A stretch of DNA of 49,446 nucleotides from contig CAJMNK010000007.1 in NCBI GenBank assembly GCA_905214905.1, forward strand, positions 1 to 49,446, written 5' to 3'. A program made the position numbers and the translations under genes. Below the pieces are notes generated by a model that was not told where the DNA came from, ran no database searches, and worked only from the letters and a program-made list of their open reading frames with translations. Shown in pieces: positions 1-8,419 of this stretch. This stretch comes from an uncultured bacterium (GTDB lineage Bacteria > Actinomycetota > Coriobacteriia > Coriobacteriales > Coriobacteriaceae). Position 1 is the stretch's first letter. Every line of letters starts with the position of its first letter.

Positions 1-275
1 ACTTCAAGGGCGCGACCAGAAGGTCAGCGCCCTTTCGTTTCACGTCACCTTGTCTCAAATGCGACCCGCTCGCTGACTTATGCTCAACCTATGGCGGCAT
101 CTCGTTCCGAAGGCACCTTGCTCGCTCTGGCGGGCTTTCGCTGTCCGTCCTCTACCTGCGGCGTTGCCCTAGTTGGCACTTAGGGACGTTCCTTTTCTGC
201 CGGCGCTTTGATCCCTTGGGGACGGAGGAAAAGGGATCATTACTTTGCACCAAATACACGAGAGTGGTCCATCGA
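1..275 (+). repeat. Composite intergenic repeat, copy 1
   Basis: This is non-coding sequence at the window edge. A hairpin at 6-34 has stem AAGGGCGC/GCGCCCTT around GACCAGAAGGTCA and is followed by CACGTCACCTTG. The tail CTCGCTCTGGCGGGCTTT comes at 121-138, then GGGACGTTCC, then a palindrome ending the unit (TGATCCCTT, loop GGGGACGGAGG, AAAAGGGATCA, about 211-240). The same ordered blocks recur at 37440-37625 and in part at 41037-41185. The GCGGGCTTT tail suggests the 3' end of an upstream plus-strand gene outside the window. The rest up to the thrE start at 383 holds no gene that I can support. Confidence 0.6.
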
Positions 276-382
276 TGAATCGACGTTTGTGCACATGGCT
301 GGCGCGGCAGTCGTCTCTTTTATGTTTCCTTTAGCCGTCGCTGCCTAGGATGGGAGTTAGTCGGCAGGAAGGGAGCGTCTAT

Positions 383-1951
383 ATGGACGACGCGAGCGAG
401 CGTGCAATCGAAGAGGACATGCTCGATCAGTTCAACTACTTTGATGATGAGGACGAGGAGCTGATCGATCGTCGCGAGCCGGCGTCGCTCGATGCCTTCG
501 ACCTTGTTGGTGAAGAGCCCGACGAGGACGAGGTCGAATCAGCAGAGCCCCCACAGTCTTCGCGCCTGGACTCGCTGCTTTCGAGAGTCCCTATGCACCA
601 CGGCGCTCGTGCCGGCGCACTCCATATGAAAACTGACTGGCACCAGATCGTGACGGCAGGCGATGAACTTGCCGTCGATGCGCCGCTCACCGATAAGTCA
701 TCCATTATCTGCCGCACCGGCATGCTCATGCTGGCAAGCGGAACAGGTGCCTGGCGCGTGCGCGATACCATGAATCGTGTTGCTGCCGTACTCGGCGTCA
801 CGATTCACGTCGACCTGAGTCTTCTGTCGTTTGAGTGCACCTGCATCGAAGATGGCCACTGCTTTAACGAGGTCGTCAGCCTACCCACAACGGGGGTCAA
901 TACTCATCGCATTTGGATGATGGAGAGCTTCCTAAAGGAAATCGAGATTTACGGACGCCGGTTTACCGTGCACGAGTACCACGAGATGCTCAAGACCGTT
1001 GAGAGCTCAAAGCCCGATTACGCTCCCTGGCAACAGGGCCTTGCGGCAGCCTGTGCTTGCGGTGCCTTCGTCTTTTTGCTCGGCGGCGGCCCTATCGAGA
1101 TGGCCTGTGCATTTGTGGGCGCTGGTGTCGGCAACTTTGCGCGCTCCCATATTCTCAAGCAGGGCCTTGGCCAGTTTAGCGCGCTGACGATCGGCGTTGC
1201 ACTCGCTTGCGTCTCGTATCTGCTGGCATTGCTTGGCCTTGGCCAGGTCATACCGGGGGCAATGTCGCACCAAGAAGGCTATATCGGCGCCATGCTCTTT
1301 GTGATTCCCGGCTTTCCCCTCATTACGGCAGGCCTCGACATCGCTAAGCTCGACATGCGAAGCGGTATCGAGCGTCTTTCGTATGCTGTATCGATTATTG
1401 TGATGGCGACCCTCGTAGGTTGGATGGTTGCCGAGTGTGTGGGACTGGCGCCGGATGACTTTGCCCCGCTTGGTCTTTCGCCGCTGGCTCTTACGCTCTT
1501 GCGCATGCTGATGAGCTTTATCGGCGTATTTGGCTTCTCGGTTATGTTCAACAGTCCGGTAAAGATGGCAGCGGCGGCAGGGCTTATCGGCGCCGTGTCC
1601 AATACCTTGCGCCTTACGCTCGTCGATGCGCCGACGCTGTTTCCCTTCCTGGGCCTGAGCGTGGGTATGCCTCCCGAGGCGGCAGCGTTTATCGGCGCGC
1701 TGGTATCGGGACTGCTCGCGAGCTTAGCCGAAATCAAGCTCACTTACCCACGCATCGCCCTCACGGTGCCGTCGATTGTCATTATGGTGCCGGGCTTGTA
1801 TCTGTATCGCTCGATGTATTACATGTGCACCTTCGACACGGTCAATATGCTCGGCTGGTTTGTGCGTGCAGTGCTCATCGTGGCGTTTTTGCCCGTTGGT
1901 CTGGGTGTGGCACGTACACTCACCGACCCTCGCTGGCGCCATACCAGCTAA
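383..1951 (+). CDS. thrE: Threonine/serine exporter, ThrE-type two-domain protein
   Basis: This inner-membrane protein of 522 residues is predicted to export threonine and serine. The soluble N-terminal part (about residues 60-200) contains the conserved ThrE segment, with a cysteine-rich stretch and an HRI-type motif before the membrane. The rest is about ten hydrophobic segments, matching the ThrE domain fused to the ThrE_2-like domain as in Corynebacterium ThrE. The first 60 residues are very acidic, which is not conserved in the family. I chose ATG 383 because AGGAAGGGAG lies just upstream; an ATG at 350 has no such site. It stands alone and is followed by palindromes, so it is probably monocistronic. 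Family assignment is firm; the exact substrate is inferred. Confidence 0.8.
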   Translation: MDDASERAIEEDMLDQFNYFDDEDEELIDRREPASLDAFDLVGEEPDEDEVESAEPPQSSRLDSLLSRVPMHHGARAGALHMKTDWHQIVTAGDELAVDAPLTDKSSIICRTGMLMLASGTGAWRVRDTMNRVAAVLGVTIHVDLSLLSFECTCIEDGHCFNEVVSLPTTGVNTHRIWMMESFLKEIEIYGRRFTVHEYHEMLKTVESSKPDYAPWQQGLAAACACGAFVFLLGGGPIEMACAFVGAGVGNFARSHILKQGLGQFSALTIGVALACVSYLLALLGLGQVIPGAMSHQEGYIGAMLFVIPGFPLITAGLDIAKLDMRSGIERLSYAVSIIVMATLVGWMVAECVGLAPDDFAPLGLSPLALTLLRMLMSFIGVFGFSVMFNSPVKMAAAAGLIGAVSNTLRLTLVDAPTLFPFLGLSVGMPPEAAAFIGALVSGLLASLAEIKLTYPRIALTVPSIVIMVPGLYLYRSMYYMCTFDTVNMLGWFVRAVLIVAFLPVGLGVARTLTDPRWRHTS

Positions 1952-1985
1952 TTGGTGCAAGGGGAACAGGTTGCTTTGCACCAAA
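1951..1985 (+). repeat. Palindrome with GGGGAACAGG loop after thrE
   Basis: The arms TTGGTGCAA (1952-1960) and TTGCACCAA (1976-1984) enclose GGGGAACAGG. It overlaps the last base of the thrE stop codon. There is no T-run, so it is not a classical terminator. The loop matches the hairpins at 26290, 29026 and 29983, which also sit at gene 3' ends in the same sense orientation. CTTTGCACCAAAT also occurs at about 244-256. Confidence 0.5.
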
Positions 1986-1991
1986 TGAGAT

Positions 1992-2066
1992 GCGGTGAAA
2001 TAGGGACTGAATTGCTGTTTAAAGGGTCAAAACAGTCCGTATTCCACCGCAACTTATGGGTTTGGG
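1992..2066. repeat. Imperfect palindrome of the TTGCGGTGGAATA family
   Basis: Left arm TGCGGTGAAATAGGGACTG and the right arm, whose complement reads TGCGGTGGAATACGGACTG, form a long imperfect hairpin around a loop with TTTAAAGGG. The right-hand end (ATTCCACCGCAACTTA) is identical to the end of the palindrome at 45257-45325. The remaining bases up to 2169 show no gene. Confidence 0.55.
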
Positions 2067-2169
2067 GGATTATTGGTGCTCGGCATCTCCATAAACTCAA
2101 CGCTTACGAAGCGCGTGCCGTTCGTGTTAGGGTAGTTCCATCACATAAGTAGTCGCAGACGCACGTATC

Positions 2170-2222
2170 ACGGGCGGGCGAGATGAAGTCCCAACAGCTC
2201 CATCTTGCCCGCCCGTTTTTGT
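2170..2222 (+). terminator. Strong hairpin with T-run ahead of the DUF2798-like gene
   Basis: ACGGGCGGGCGAGATG (2170-2185) pairs with CATCTTGCCCGCCCGT (2201-2216) with one irregularity and is followed by TTTTT. It is a textbook intrinsic terminator. Because no gene precedes it after thrE, it may act as an attenuator in the leader of the gene that starts at 2256, or it may end readthrough from thrE. Confidence 0.7.
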
Positions 2223-2255
2223 TGCGTGGCGCCGCGGCGTAACACAGAAAGGACC

Positions 2256-2858
2256 ATGCCCTTTATGCCTATCAACAAACGAGAGAGCCTGCTGTTCACC
2301 TTTATCATGTGCTTTTGCATGGTGCTCTGGATGAGCATCTACAACGTTGCCCTGCAGCATGGGGCCATCAACGGCGAGGTTGTTGCCGCCGCATGGCTCG
2401 GCTTCCCCGTTGCCTACGTCTTTGCCATGTGCTGCGACTGGTTTGTTGCCAGCCCGCTGGCCAAAGGCTTCGCCTTCAAGTTCCTGGTCACGCCGGGTAA
2501 GAGCTCGCCGCTCGCTATGACGCTCGCCGTCAGCTCCTGCATGGTCGTTCCCATGGTCATCATCATGTCGCTCTACGGCGCGTGCGAAGGCCTGTTCCAT
2601 ATGCCCGGCGGCCCGCTCGCCAACCTGCAGCTGCTGCCGATGATGTGGCTCGTCAACATTCCGCGCAACTTTATCATGGCCCTGCCCTGGAACCTGCTGG
2701 TAGCTGGTCCGGTTGCTCGCTTTGCCTTCCGCCGCGCCTTCCCCATGGGTACGGTCTTTGCCGAGCCACACATGGAGCTCGTGCACATGCCGGGTGCTCC
2801 CGCTGCCGATGCCTTCAATGACGTTGCCGAGAGCATGGACGCCGAGCCTGCCTGCTAG
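2256..2858 (+). CDS. DUF2798-like integral membrane protein
   Basis: This 200-residue protein has four or more hydrophobic segments, with two repeated halves that each carry an N-P or P-x-N type turn. The pattern resembles the DUF2798 family of small membrane proteins with no established function. The start is uncertain: ATG 2256 lies two bases after AAAGGA and ATG 2265 lies eleven bases after it. A hairpin-terminator precedes it, so expression may be controlled by attenuation. The acidic C-terminal tail (about 40 residues) is predicted to be cytoplasmic. There is no operon partner; clpC follows with its own leader. Confidence 0.6.
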   Translation: MPFMPINKRESLLFTFIMCFCMVLWMSIYNVALQHGAINGEVVAAAWLGFPVAYVFAMCCDWFVASPLAKGFAFKFLVTPGKSSPLAMTLAVSSCMVVPMVIIMSLYGACEGLFHMPGGPLANLQLLPMMWLVNIPRNFIMALPWNLLVAGPVARFAFRRAFPMGTVFAEPHMELVHMPGAPAADAFNDVAESMDAEPAC

Positions 2859-2981
2859 GCAACAGCCTCTAACCTAGAGCGTCCGCCGCACCCGGCGATT
2901 CCTTTTTTGTAGACGTTGTCGTATGGCTGCATGCGGAAAAGGCTCCAACGGTTAACATATACTCCATATGGGTAAAGAGAC

Positions 2982-3008
2982 CAAAGCGCCGGCACGAGTG
3001 GCGCTTTG
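2982..3008 (+). promoter_or_regulatory. Hairpin in the clpC leader
   Basis: CAAAGCGCC and GGCGCTTTG form a nine-base-pair stem about 35 bases before the clpC start, with TATACT at about 2958-2963 as a possible -10 upstream. I see neither a CtsR box nor a CIRCE element here, so how stress controls clpC is not visible. Confidence 0.4.
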
Positions 3009-3043
3009 CGTTTGAAAAACTAGCTCGTCTAAGAGGAACTAGC

Positions 3044-5686
3044 ATGTTAGACCGTTTTACCGATCGCGCGCGCAAGGTCATGTCCATGGCCAAGCAAGAG
3101 GCGCTCGATCTTCACTCAAATAAGGTGGGTACCGAACATCTGCTGCTCGCGCTCGCCAAGGAGGACGAGGGCATTGCCGCCGAGGCGTTGCGCTCGCTCG
3201 ATATCTCCTACGACGACATCATGGACACACTCAAAGAGGTCCAGACTACCGTTCCCGAGTCCAGCGAGGAGACCGAGGCCGCTAAGCTCGCCTTTACGCC
3301 GCTCGTCATCAGCGTGATGGAGCGCTCTTTCCGCGTGGCACGCGAGAACAACCAGACCTATGTGTCGACCGAGCACCTGCTCATCGGTATCGTCGAAGAG
3401 GGCAACGGCATGGCCATGGACATCCTCATGCGCCTGGGTGTGTCGTCCGCTTCCATAAAAAAAGCCATCGAGAAGCTTACCGCCAAGGATCAGGACAAGA
3501 AGCGTCCGCTCGCCGGCGCCGGTGCCGGGCGTCCCGGTGCGGGCCTGCCGTTCTTTAGCGGTTCGGACGCCTCGCAGCAAAAGGGGGGCGGCACCGATAC
3601 ACTCAAGCAGTTCGCCACCAACCTTACGCAGAAAGCACGCGATGGCGAGCTCGACCCCGTGATCGGTCGCGAAAAGGAAGTCCAGCGCATGATGGAGATC
3701 CTTTCGCGCCGCACCAAGAACAACCCGCTTATCTTGGGTGACCCCGGTGTGGGCAAGACGGCCATCGTCGAGGGCCTGGCGCAGCAGATCGCTGCCGGCA
3801 ACGTGCCTGAGAACCTTATGAACCAGAACATCTGGACGCTCGACCTGCCGGGTCTTGTCGCGGGCGCCAAGTATCGCGGCGAGTTTGAGGAGCGCCTCAA
3901 GAACGTGATACAGGAGGCAACCGAGGCCGACGACGTCATCCTGTTTATCGACGAGATGCACACCATCATCGGTGCCGGTTCTGCCGAGGGTTCCATCGAT
4001 GCGAGTTCTATGCTCAAGCCTGTGCTCGCGCGCGGTGCCTTCCAGATTATCGGCGCCACCACGGCCGAGGAATTCCGCAAGTACCTCACCAAGGATCCGG
4101 CCTTTGAGCGTCGCTTCCAGACCATCGATGTCGAGGAGCCGAGCGTCGAGGACACGGTCAAGATCCTGACCGCGCTCAAGCCGCGCTACGAGGAGCACCA
4201 CCATGTGCGTTACACACAGGGTGCTATCGAGGCCGCCGCGAACCTCTCCAACCGCTACATTCAGGACCGCTTCCTGCCCGATAAGGCCATCGACCTCATC
4301 GACGAGGCCGGTGCCCGCGCCCGCATTGCCGCCAATCGCGCGCCCGAGCCGGTGCGCGAGGCCGAGCATCGCGTCGAGGAGCTCAAGGCTGCCGCACAGG
4401 AGGCCACCGAGAGCGACGACATGAACAAGGCTGCCGAGATCACTGAGCAGCAAAAGGCTGCCGAGATTGAGCTTGCCGAGGCCAAGGCTGCCTGGACGGC
4501 CGAGCTCGACGCGAGCCCGCTCACTATTGACGTGAGCCAGATCGCCGATATCGTGTCCGTGACCTCGGGCGTGCCGGTGTCCTCGCTTACCGAGAGCGAG
4601 AGCCGTCGCCTGCTACAGGCCGAAAGCGTGCTCAAGACCCGCATTATCGGCCAGGACGAGGCCGTCGAGGCCGTGGCCAAGGCAGTGCGCCGCAGTCGCT
4701 CGCCGCTCAAGGACCCGCGTCGCCCCGGCGGCAGCTTTATCTTCCTGGGCCCCACCGGCACGGGCAAGACCGAGCTCGCCAAGACGCTCGCCGAGTACCT
4801 CTTTGGCAGCAAGGACGCGCTCATCAGCTTCGACATGTCGGAGTTCGGCAGCGAGTTCGAGGTCTCCAAGCTTATCGGTAGCCCCCCGGGCTACGTTGGC
4901 CATGACGAGGGCGGTCAGCTCACCAAGGCCGTTCGTCGTCACCCGTACTCGGTCGTGCTGTTCGACGAGATCGAGAAGGCGCACCCCGATATCTTCAACA
5001 TTCTGCTGCAGGTGCTGGAGGAGGGCCGCCTGACCGATAGCCAGGGCAAGACGGTCGACTTCCGTAATACCGTGATCATCATGACGTCCAACGTGGGCGC
5101 CCGCGAGATTGCGCAGGATGCGAGCGTTGGCTTCGGCACCACCGGCGAGCAGGGCCTTACCTCGAGCGAGATCCGCGGCCGTGCGATGGGCGAGCTCAAA
5201 CGCCTGTTCCGCCCCGAGCTGCTCAACCGTATCGACGACATCGTGGTGTTCCAGAAGCTTTCGGGCGAGAACCTGACCAAGATCGCGCACCTGCTGGTGG
5301 ACGACCTGCGTCAGCGCCTGATTGCCAACGGCATGAACATCAAGCTCACCGATGCGGCCTACGACAAGATCGTGGCCGAGGGCACCGACCTCACCAACGG
5401 TGCGCGTCCGCTGCGCCGTGCCATCCAAAAGCTCATCGAGGACCCGCTGTCCGAGGAGCTGCTGGCCGGCGAGTGGGGCGAGGGCGATACCGTCCTGTGC
5501 GATGTGGCCGATGGCAAGTTTGTCTTTAGCCACGGCACGGGCGAGATCCCGGCACCGCGTCCGGCGGGCACGCTCGGTGGTGATACCGCCCCGGCGGCAC
5601 CGCACACCGGCAACGCCGCGCCCGTGAGCGGCGGCGTGACCTCGGGCCCCGGCGGCATGATGCAAGCCGGCTCTGGTGCGCTGTAG
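3044..5686 (+). CDS. clpC: ClpC, AAA+ ATPase of the Clp protease
   Basis: This 880-residue chaperone unfolds proteins and feeds them to ClpP. The order is a double Clp N-terminal repeat (about 1-145), a first AAA+ module with Walker A GDPGVGKT and Walker B FIDEMH, a ClpC-type middle coiled coil (about 400-470), and a second AAA+ module with GPTGTGKT and LFDEIEKAH. A C-terminal D2-small domain is followed by a Gly/Pro/Ala-rich tail of about 50 residues, which is longer than usual. The start at 3044 follows AGAGGAAC. No mcsA/mcsB/ctsR genes neighbour it, unlike in Bacillus. Identification is firm. Confidence 0.95.
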   Translation: MLDRFTDRARKVMSMAKQEALDLHSNKVGTEHLLLALAKEDEGIAAEALRSLDISYDDIMDTLKEVQTTVPESSEETEAAKLAFTPLVISVMERSFRVARENNQTYVSTEHLLIGIVEEGNGMAMDILMRLGVSSASIKKAIEKLTAKDQDKKRPLAGAGAGRPGAGLPFFSGSDASQQKGGGTDTLKQFATNLTQKARDGELDPVIGREKEVQRMMEILSRRTKNNPLILGDPGVGKTAIVEGLAQQIAAGNVPENLMNQNIWTLDLPGLVAGAKYRGEFEERLKNVIQEATEADDVILFIDEMHTIIGAGSAEGSIDASSMLKPVLARGAFQIIGATTAEEFRKYLTKDPAFERRFQTIDVEEPSVEDTVKILTALKPRYEEHHHVRYTQGAIEAAANLSNRYIQDRFLPDKAIDLIDEAGARARIAANRAPEPVREAEHRVEELKAAAQEATESDDMNKAAEITEQQKAAEIELAEAKAAWTAELDASPLTIDVSQIADIVSVTSGVPVSSLTESESRRLLQAESVLKTRIIGQDEAVEAVAKAVRRSRSPLKDPRRPGGSFIFLGPTGTGKTELAKTLAEYLFGSKDALISFDMSEFGSEFEVSKLIGSPPGYVGHDEGGQLTKAVRRHPYSVVLFDEIEKAHPDIFNILLQVLEEGRLTDSQGKTVDFRNTVIIMTSNVGAREIAQDASVGFGTTGEQGLTSSEIRGRAMGELKRLFRPELLNRIDDIVVFQKLSGENLTKIAHLLVDDLRQRLIANGMNIKLTDAAYDKIVAEGTDLTNGARPLRRAIQKLIEDPLSEELLAGEWGEGDTVLCDVADGKFVFSHGTGEIPAPRPAGTLGGDTAPAAPHTGNAAPVSGGVTSGPGGMMQAGSGAL

Positions 5687-5708
5687 GGATTAAACATACC
5701 TTGTATAA

Positions 5709-5745
5709 CGGGGGCGTTTCCGATAAGGAAGCGCCCTCATTTCTA
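5709..5745 (+). terminator. Terminator of clpC
   Basis: GGGGGCGTTTCC and GGAAGCGCCCTC form a GC-rich hairpin around GATAA, followed by ATTTCT. It lies 23 bases after the clpC stop. Confidence 0.75.
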
Positions 5746-5768
5746 TTGAAATGCGCTTCAATCTGCCG

Positions 5769-5799
5769 TGCTATACTAAAATCGAGATATAGTATAGCA
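5769..5799 (+). promoter_or_regulatory. Operator palindrome of the RelB-PIN operon
   Basis: Perfect arms TGCTATACT (5769-5777) and AGTATAGCA (5791-5799) enclose 13 bases and end where the AAAGGAG ribosome binding site begins. Each arm contains a TATACT-like -10 element. The position fits autorepression by the ribbon-helix-helix antitoxin, as is known for RelB/DinJ proteins. Confidence 0.7.
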
Positions 5800-5810
5800 A
5801 AGGAGCTGAT

Positions 5811-6170
5811 ATGCCTACGTCAATACTCGATACGCGGCCAGTTCAGATGAACGTGCGTATAGATCGCCAGCTCAAAGAGGCGGGAGACGCCGTCCTGACT
5901 CATATTGGCATGACGCCGTCACAAGCCGTTCGGACACTTTGGGAGTATCTGGTCGTTAACGGACGCATGCCCTCGAAGGGAGACGCGGCGGCTCCGGTTT
6001 CTGACGGAGTGGAGCCCCGGCGCATGGAGTCAAGGGCCGCGCAAGGCAGCCATATCGTTCGCGATTCGTGCCTCAAATACGGCATCCCCATCCCTGAGTT
6101 CTCGGGAGACTATGACGACCTCTATGAGGAGGCCATGGCGGAGCGCTATCCCGAGTGGGTGGAACTATGA
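5811..6170 (+). CDS. RelB/DinJ-family antitoxin
   Basis: This 119-residue protein has a ribbon-helix-helix N-terminus: a beta strand with VQMNVRID, then helices with QLKEAGDAVLTHIGMTPSQA, typical of RelB/DinJ. It should bind its own operator as a dimer and neutralise the toxin with its C-terminal part. The C-terminal half (about 60-119) is long for this family and ends in an acidic DYDDLYEEAM segment, which is a plausible toxin-binding region. It has AAAGGAG six bases before the ATG. Its stop overlaps the toxin start by four bases (ATGA), so the pair is translationally coupled. Confidence 0.8.
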   Translation: MPTSILDTRPVQMNVRIDRQLKEAGDAVLTHIGMTPSQAVRTLWEYLVVNGRMPSKGDAAAPVSDGVEPRRMESRAAQGSHIVRDSCLKYGIPIPEFSGDYDDLYEEAMAERYPEWVEL

Positions 6171-6688
6171 GCACAGAAGGCGTCCTCAAGCTGTTAATCG
6201 ATACCAACGTATGGATGGATTATTTTTCTGGCAGGTCCGACCGTACGGCAAATGTCGTCCATCTGATCGAGATTGCCGACGCCTCGGAGCGGATTGCCCT
6301 GTTTGCCTCGTCGCTTTCGGTCAAAGACGTTTCATATCTTGTCGCGGCGGCAATCAAGCAGGAGTGCCGAAGAAAGACTGGCTCACTGAGCGATAACGCC
6401 ATTGCGGCGGCAGACGAAACGGCCTGGGCATGCGTTCGACAGATGCGCGAGCTAGCCCTCATCGCCCCGGTCGGTGCAGACGAGGTCTTCGACTCCTTTG
6501 TGTTCAAGTACCACCACAATGACTTTGAGGACGACCTGATGCTGGGCGTCGCCAATCGCATTGATGCCGATTACGTCGTGACGGAGGACAAGAATCTTAT
6601 TAAACATACCAATGGTGTATGCATTAATGTTCAACAGGCGTTGAGGTTGGTTGGGGGGTCCAACGTTCCCTCTGCACGGCCCGTCTAG
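6167..6688 (+). CDS. PIN-domain ribonuclease toxin
   Basis: This 173-residue protein starts at ATG 6167 (a GTG at 6155 is less likely). Its N-terminus LLIDTNVWMDYF carries the first PIN acidic residues (Asp12, Asp18). Later comes a conserved acidic segment (FEDDLMLGVANRI, then DADYVVTEDKNL), which completes the metal-binding site of VapC-type RNases. It is the likely toxin of the pair with the overlapping RelB/DinJ antitoxin. PIN toxins usually pair with VapB, Phd or RHH antitoxins of other types. The RNA target cannot be read from sequence. Confidence 0.8.
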   Translation: MSTEGVLKLLIDTNVWMDYFSGRSDRTANVVHLIEIADASERIALFASSLSVKDVSYLVAAAIKQECRRKTGSLSDNAIAAADETAWACVRQMRELALIAPVGADEVFDSFVFKYHHNDFEDDLMLGVANRIDADYVVTEDKNLIKHTNGVCINVQQALRLVGGSNVPSARPV

Positions 6689-6836
6689 CTTGCTTTATCT
6701 TGATAAAGTGGCGTTTCCTCACCGTTAGCCGATGATGCAAGGGCGCTCGGCGTTTTCGACTGGTTTATGCACGCAAAGTCTGGGAATATACAAGGCGCAT
6801 GTCTTACTGTCTAACCAGTTGCGCCAAGGAGGCACC

Positions 6837-8294
6837 ATGGACTACAAGATTACCGGCTACGAGCCCGCCCAGCTGTTCCATTTCTTTGAGGAGGTCAGCG
6901 CGATCCCCCGTGGGTCTGGCAACGAGAAGGGCATCAGCGATTTCCTGGTTGCGTTTGCCAAGGAGCGCGGCCTCGATGTGTATCAGGACGAGGTCTACAA
7001 CGTCATCATTCGCAAGCCCGCATCTGCCGGTGCCGAGAATGCCTCGACCGTGATGCTGCAGGGCCACATCGATATGGTGTGCGACAAGTTGGGCTCCGTT
7101 GAGCACGACTTTACGACCGATGGTATCGACCTGGTCGTCAAGGACGGCGTCCTCACCGCTAACGGCACCACTCTGGGCGCCGACAACGGTATCGCCGTCG
7201 CGCTTATGCTTACCGTGCTCAACGATGATTCGATTGTCCATCCGGCCCTCGAGTGCGTATTCACCACCGACGAGGAGACTGGCCTGGTCGGCGCCGAGAC
7301 ACTCGACAAGTCCCAGATTAGCGCCCACACCATGATTAACCTTGACTCCGAGGAAGAGGGCGTTGCTACCGTCAGCTGCGCCGGCGGCGTCGTCGTTACC
7401 TACACCTGCCCGATCGCGCGCGAGCACAAGACCGGTAGCGCCCTCACGCTCGACATCTCCGGCCTGCTGGGCGGTCACTCCGGCAGCGATATCAACCTGG
7501 AGCGCGGCAACGGCAACCTCATCATGGCCCGCATCATCGATCGTCTGATGGTTGCCGGCGAGCCCGCCATCGTCAGCTTCAACGGCGGCACCAAGGACAA
7601 CGCCATCAACCGTGAGTGCAAGGCCGTTCTGGTCTATGCCGATCATGCTGCGGCCGAAGCCGCGGCTCAGGTCGCCAAGGGCATCATCGCCGACGTCACT
7701 GCCGAGCTCGAGGTCTTCGACCCCGGCTTTACCTGCACCGTCGAGATTGCCGACGACGCCGAGGTCGAGGCCATGGATCAGAAGTCCGCGCTCGCCCTCA
7801 TCCGCGCCCTGCGTCTTGCCCCTAACGGCGTGATTCGCCGCAACGTCGCCACCGACGGCTCCGTCGAGGTTTCCTCCAACATCGGTGTGGTTGCCACCTC
7901 TGACGACCAGGTCAAGATCATGCTGTCCCCGCGCTCCTCGATCACCTCGCTGCAGAACGAGTTCAAGGACCGCCTGCAGATGCTGGCCGATGTCCTGGGC
8001 TTCGACGCCAAGTTCGAGTTCGAGTATCCCGGCTGGAGCTATGCCGAGCATTCGCCGGTCCGCGACGTCTTTGTCGAGAGCTATCGCGAGCTCTTTGGCT
8101 CCGAGCTGCGCATCGAGTCCATTCACGCCGGCCTTGAGTGCGGCCTGTTTGCCGAGGCCCTGCACGGCCTGGACGCCATCGCCGTGGGCCCGACGCTCTC
8201 CGATGTCCACACCCCGGACGAGAGCATGGAGCTCGCTTCTGCCGAACGCTTCTACGAGCTGCTCATCGACGTCCTCAAGCGCCTCGCTGCGTAA
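6837..8294 (+). CDS. pepD: Aminoacyl-histidine dipeptidase (peptidase D, M20)
   Basis: This 485-residue cytoplasmic zinc peptidase is the same length as E. coli PepD. Metal ligands and catalytic residues are visible: HIDM (His78, Asp80), GADNG (Asp116), DEETG (Glu146/147), NLDSEE, and the GGHSGSDI motif of the dimerisation lid. It hydrolyses Xaa-His and other dipeptides. I chose ATG 6837 because AAGGAGG lies six bases upstream; the frame stays open back to 6732 but without a ribosome site or family similarity. It is a single gene with its own terminator. Confidence 0.9.
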   Translation: MDYKITGYEPAQLFHFFEEVSAIPRGSGNEKGISDFLVAFAKERGLDVYQDEVYNVIIRKPASAGAENASTVMLQGHIDMVCDKLGSVEHDFTTDGIDLVVKDGVLTANGTTLGADNGIAVALMLTVLNDDSIVHPALECVFTTDEETGLVGAETLDKSQISAHTMINLDSEEEGVATVSCAGGVVVTYTCPIAREHKTGSALTLDISGLLGGHSGSDINLERGNGNLIMARIIDRLMVAGEPAIVSFNGGTKDNAINRECKAVLVYADHAAAEAAAQVAKGIIADVTAELEVFDPGFTCTVEIADDAEVEAMDQKSALALIRALRLAPNGVIRRNVATDGSVEVSSNIGVVATSDDQVKIMLSPRSSITSLQNEFKDRLQMLADVLGFDAKFEFEYPGWSYAEHSPVRDVFVESYRELFGSELRIESIHAGLECGLFAEALHGLDAIAVGPTLSDVHTPDESMELASAERFYELLIDVLKRLAA

Positions 8295-8349
8295 AGGTCG
8301 CGCTAGCAGCAGTTCGAGCCACGTGCTAGCGGATTGCAAATGACATTAC

Positions 8350-8397
8350 GAGAGGGGGCATCCGAACTTTTGCGACGGGTGCCCCCCTCTTCTTTTA
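8350..8397 (+). terminator. Terminator between pepD and hipA
   Basis: GAGGGGGCATCCG pairs with CGGGTGCCCCCCTC around an A/T-rich loop, followed by TTCTTTT. It terminates pepD and may also act on the convergent hipA transcript. Confidence 0.8.
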
Positions 8398-8419
8398 AGA
8401 AATGTGGATTGATTGGCGC

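Noticed and set aside
2982..3008. CIRCE or CtsR operator before clpC
   Set aside because: Neither the TTAGCACTC-N9-GAGTGCTAA nor the GGTCAAA repeat pattern is present; the palindrome is a simple hairpin.
3116..4453. Long minus-strand open frame opposite clpC (445 codons)
   Set aside because: It is a shadow caused by GC-rich third positions; the product has no domain pattern and the plus-strand ClpC is certain.
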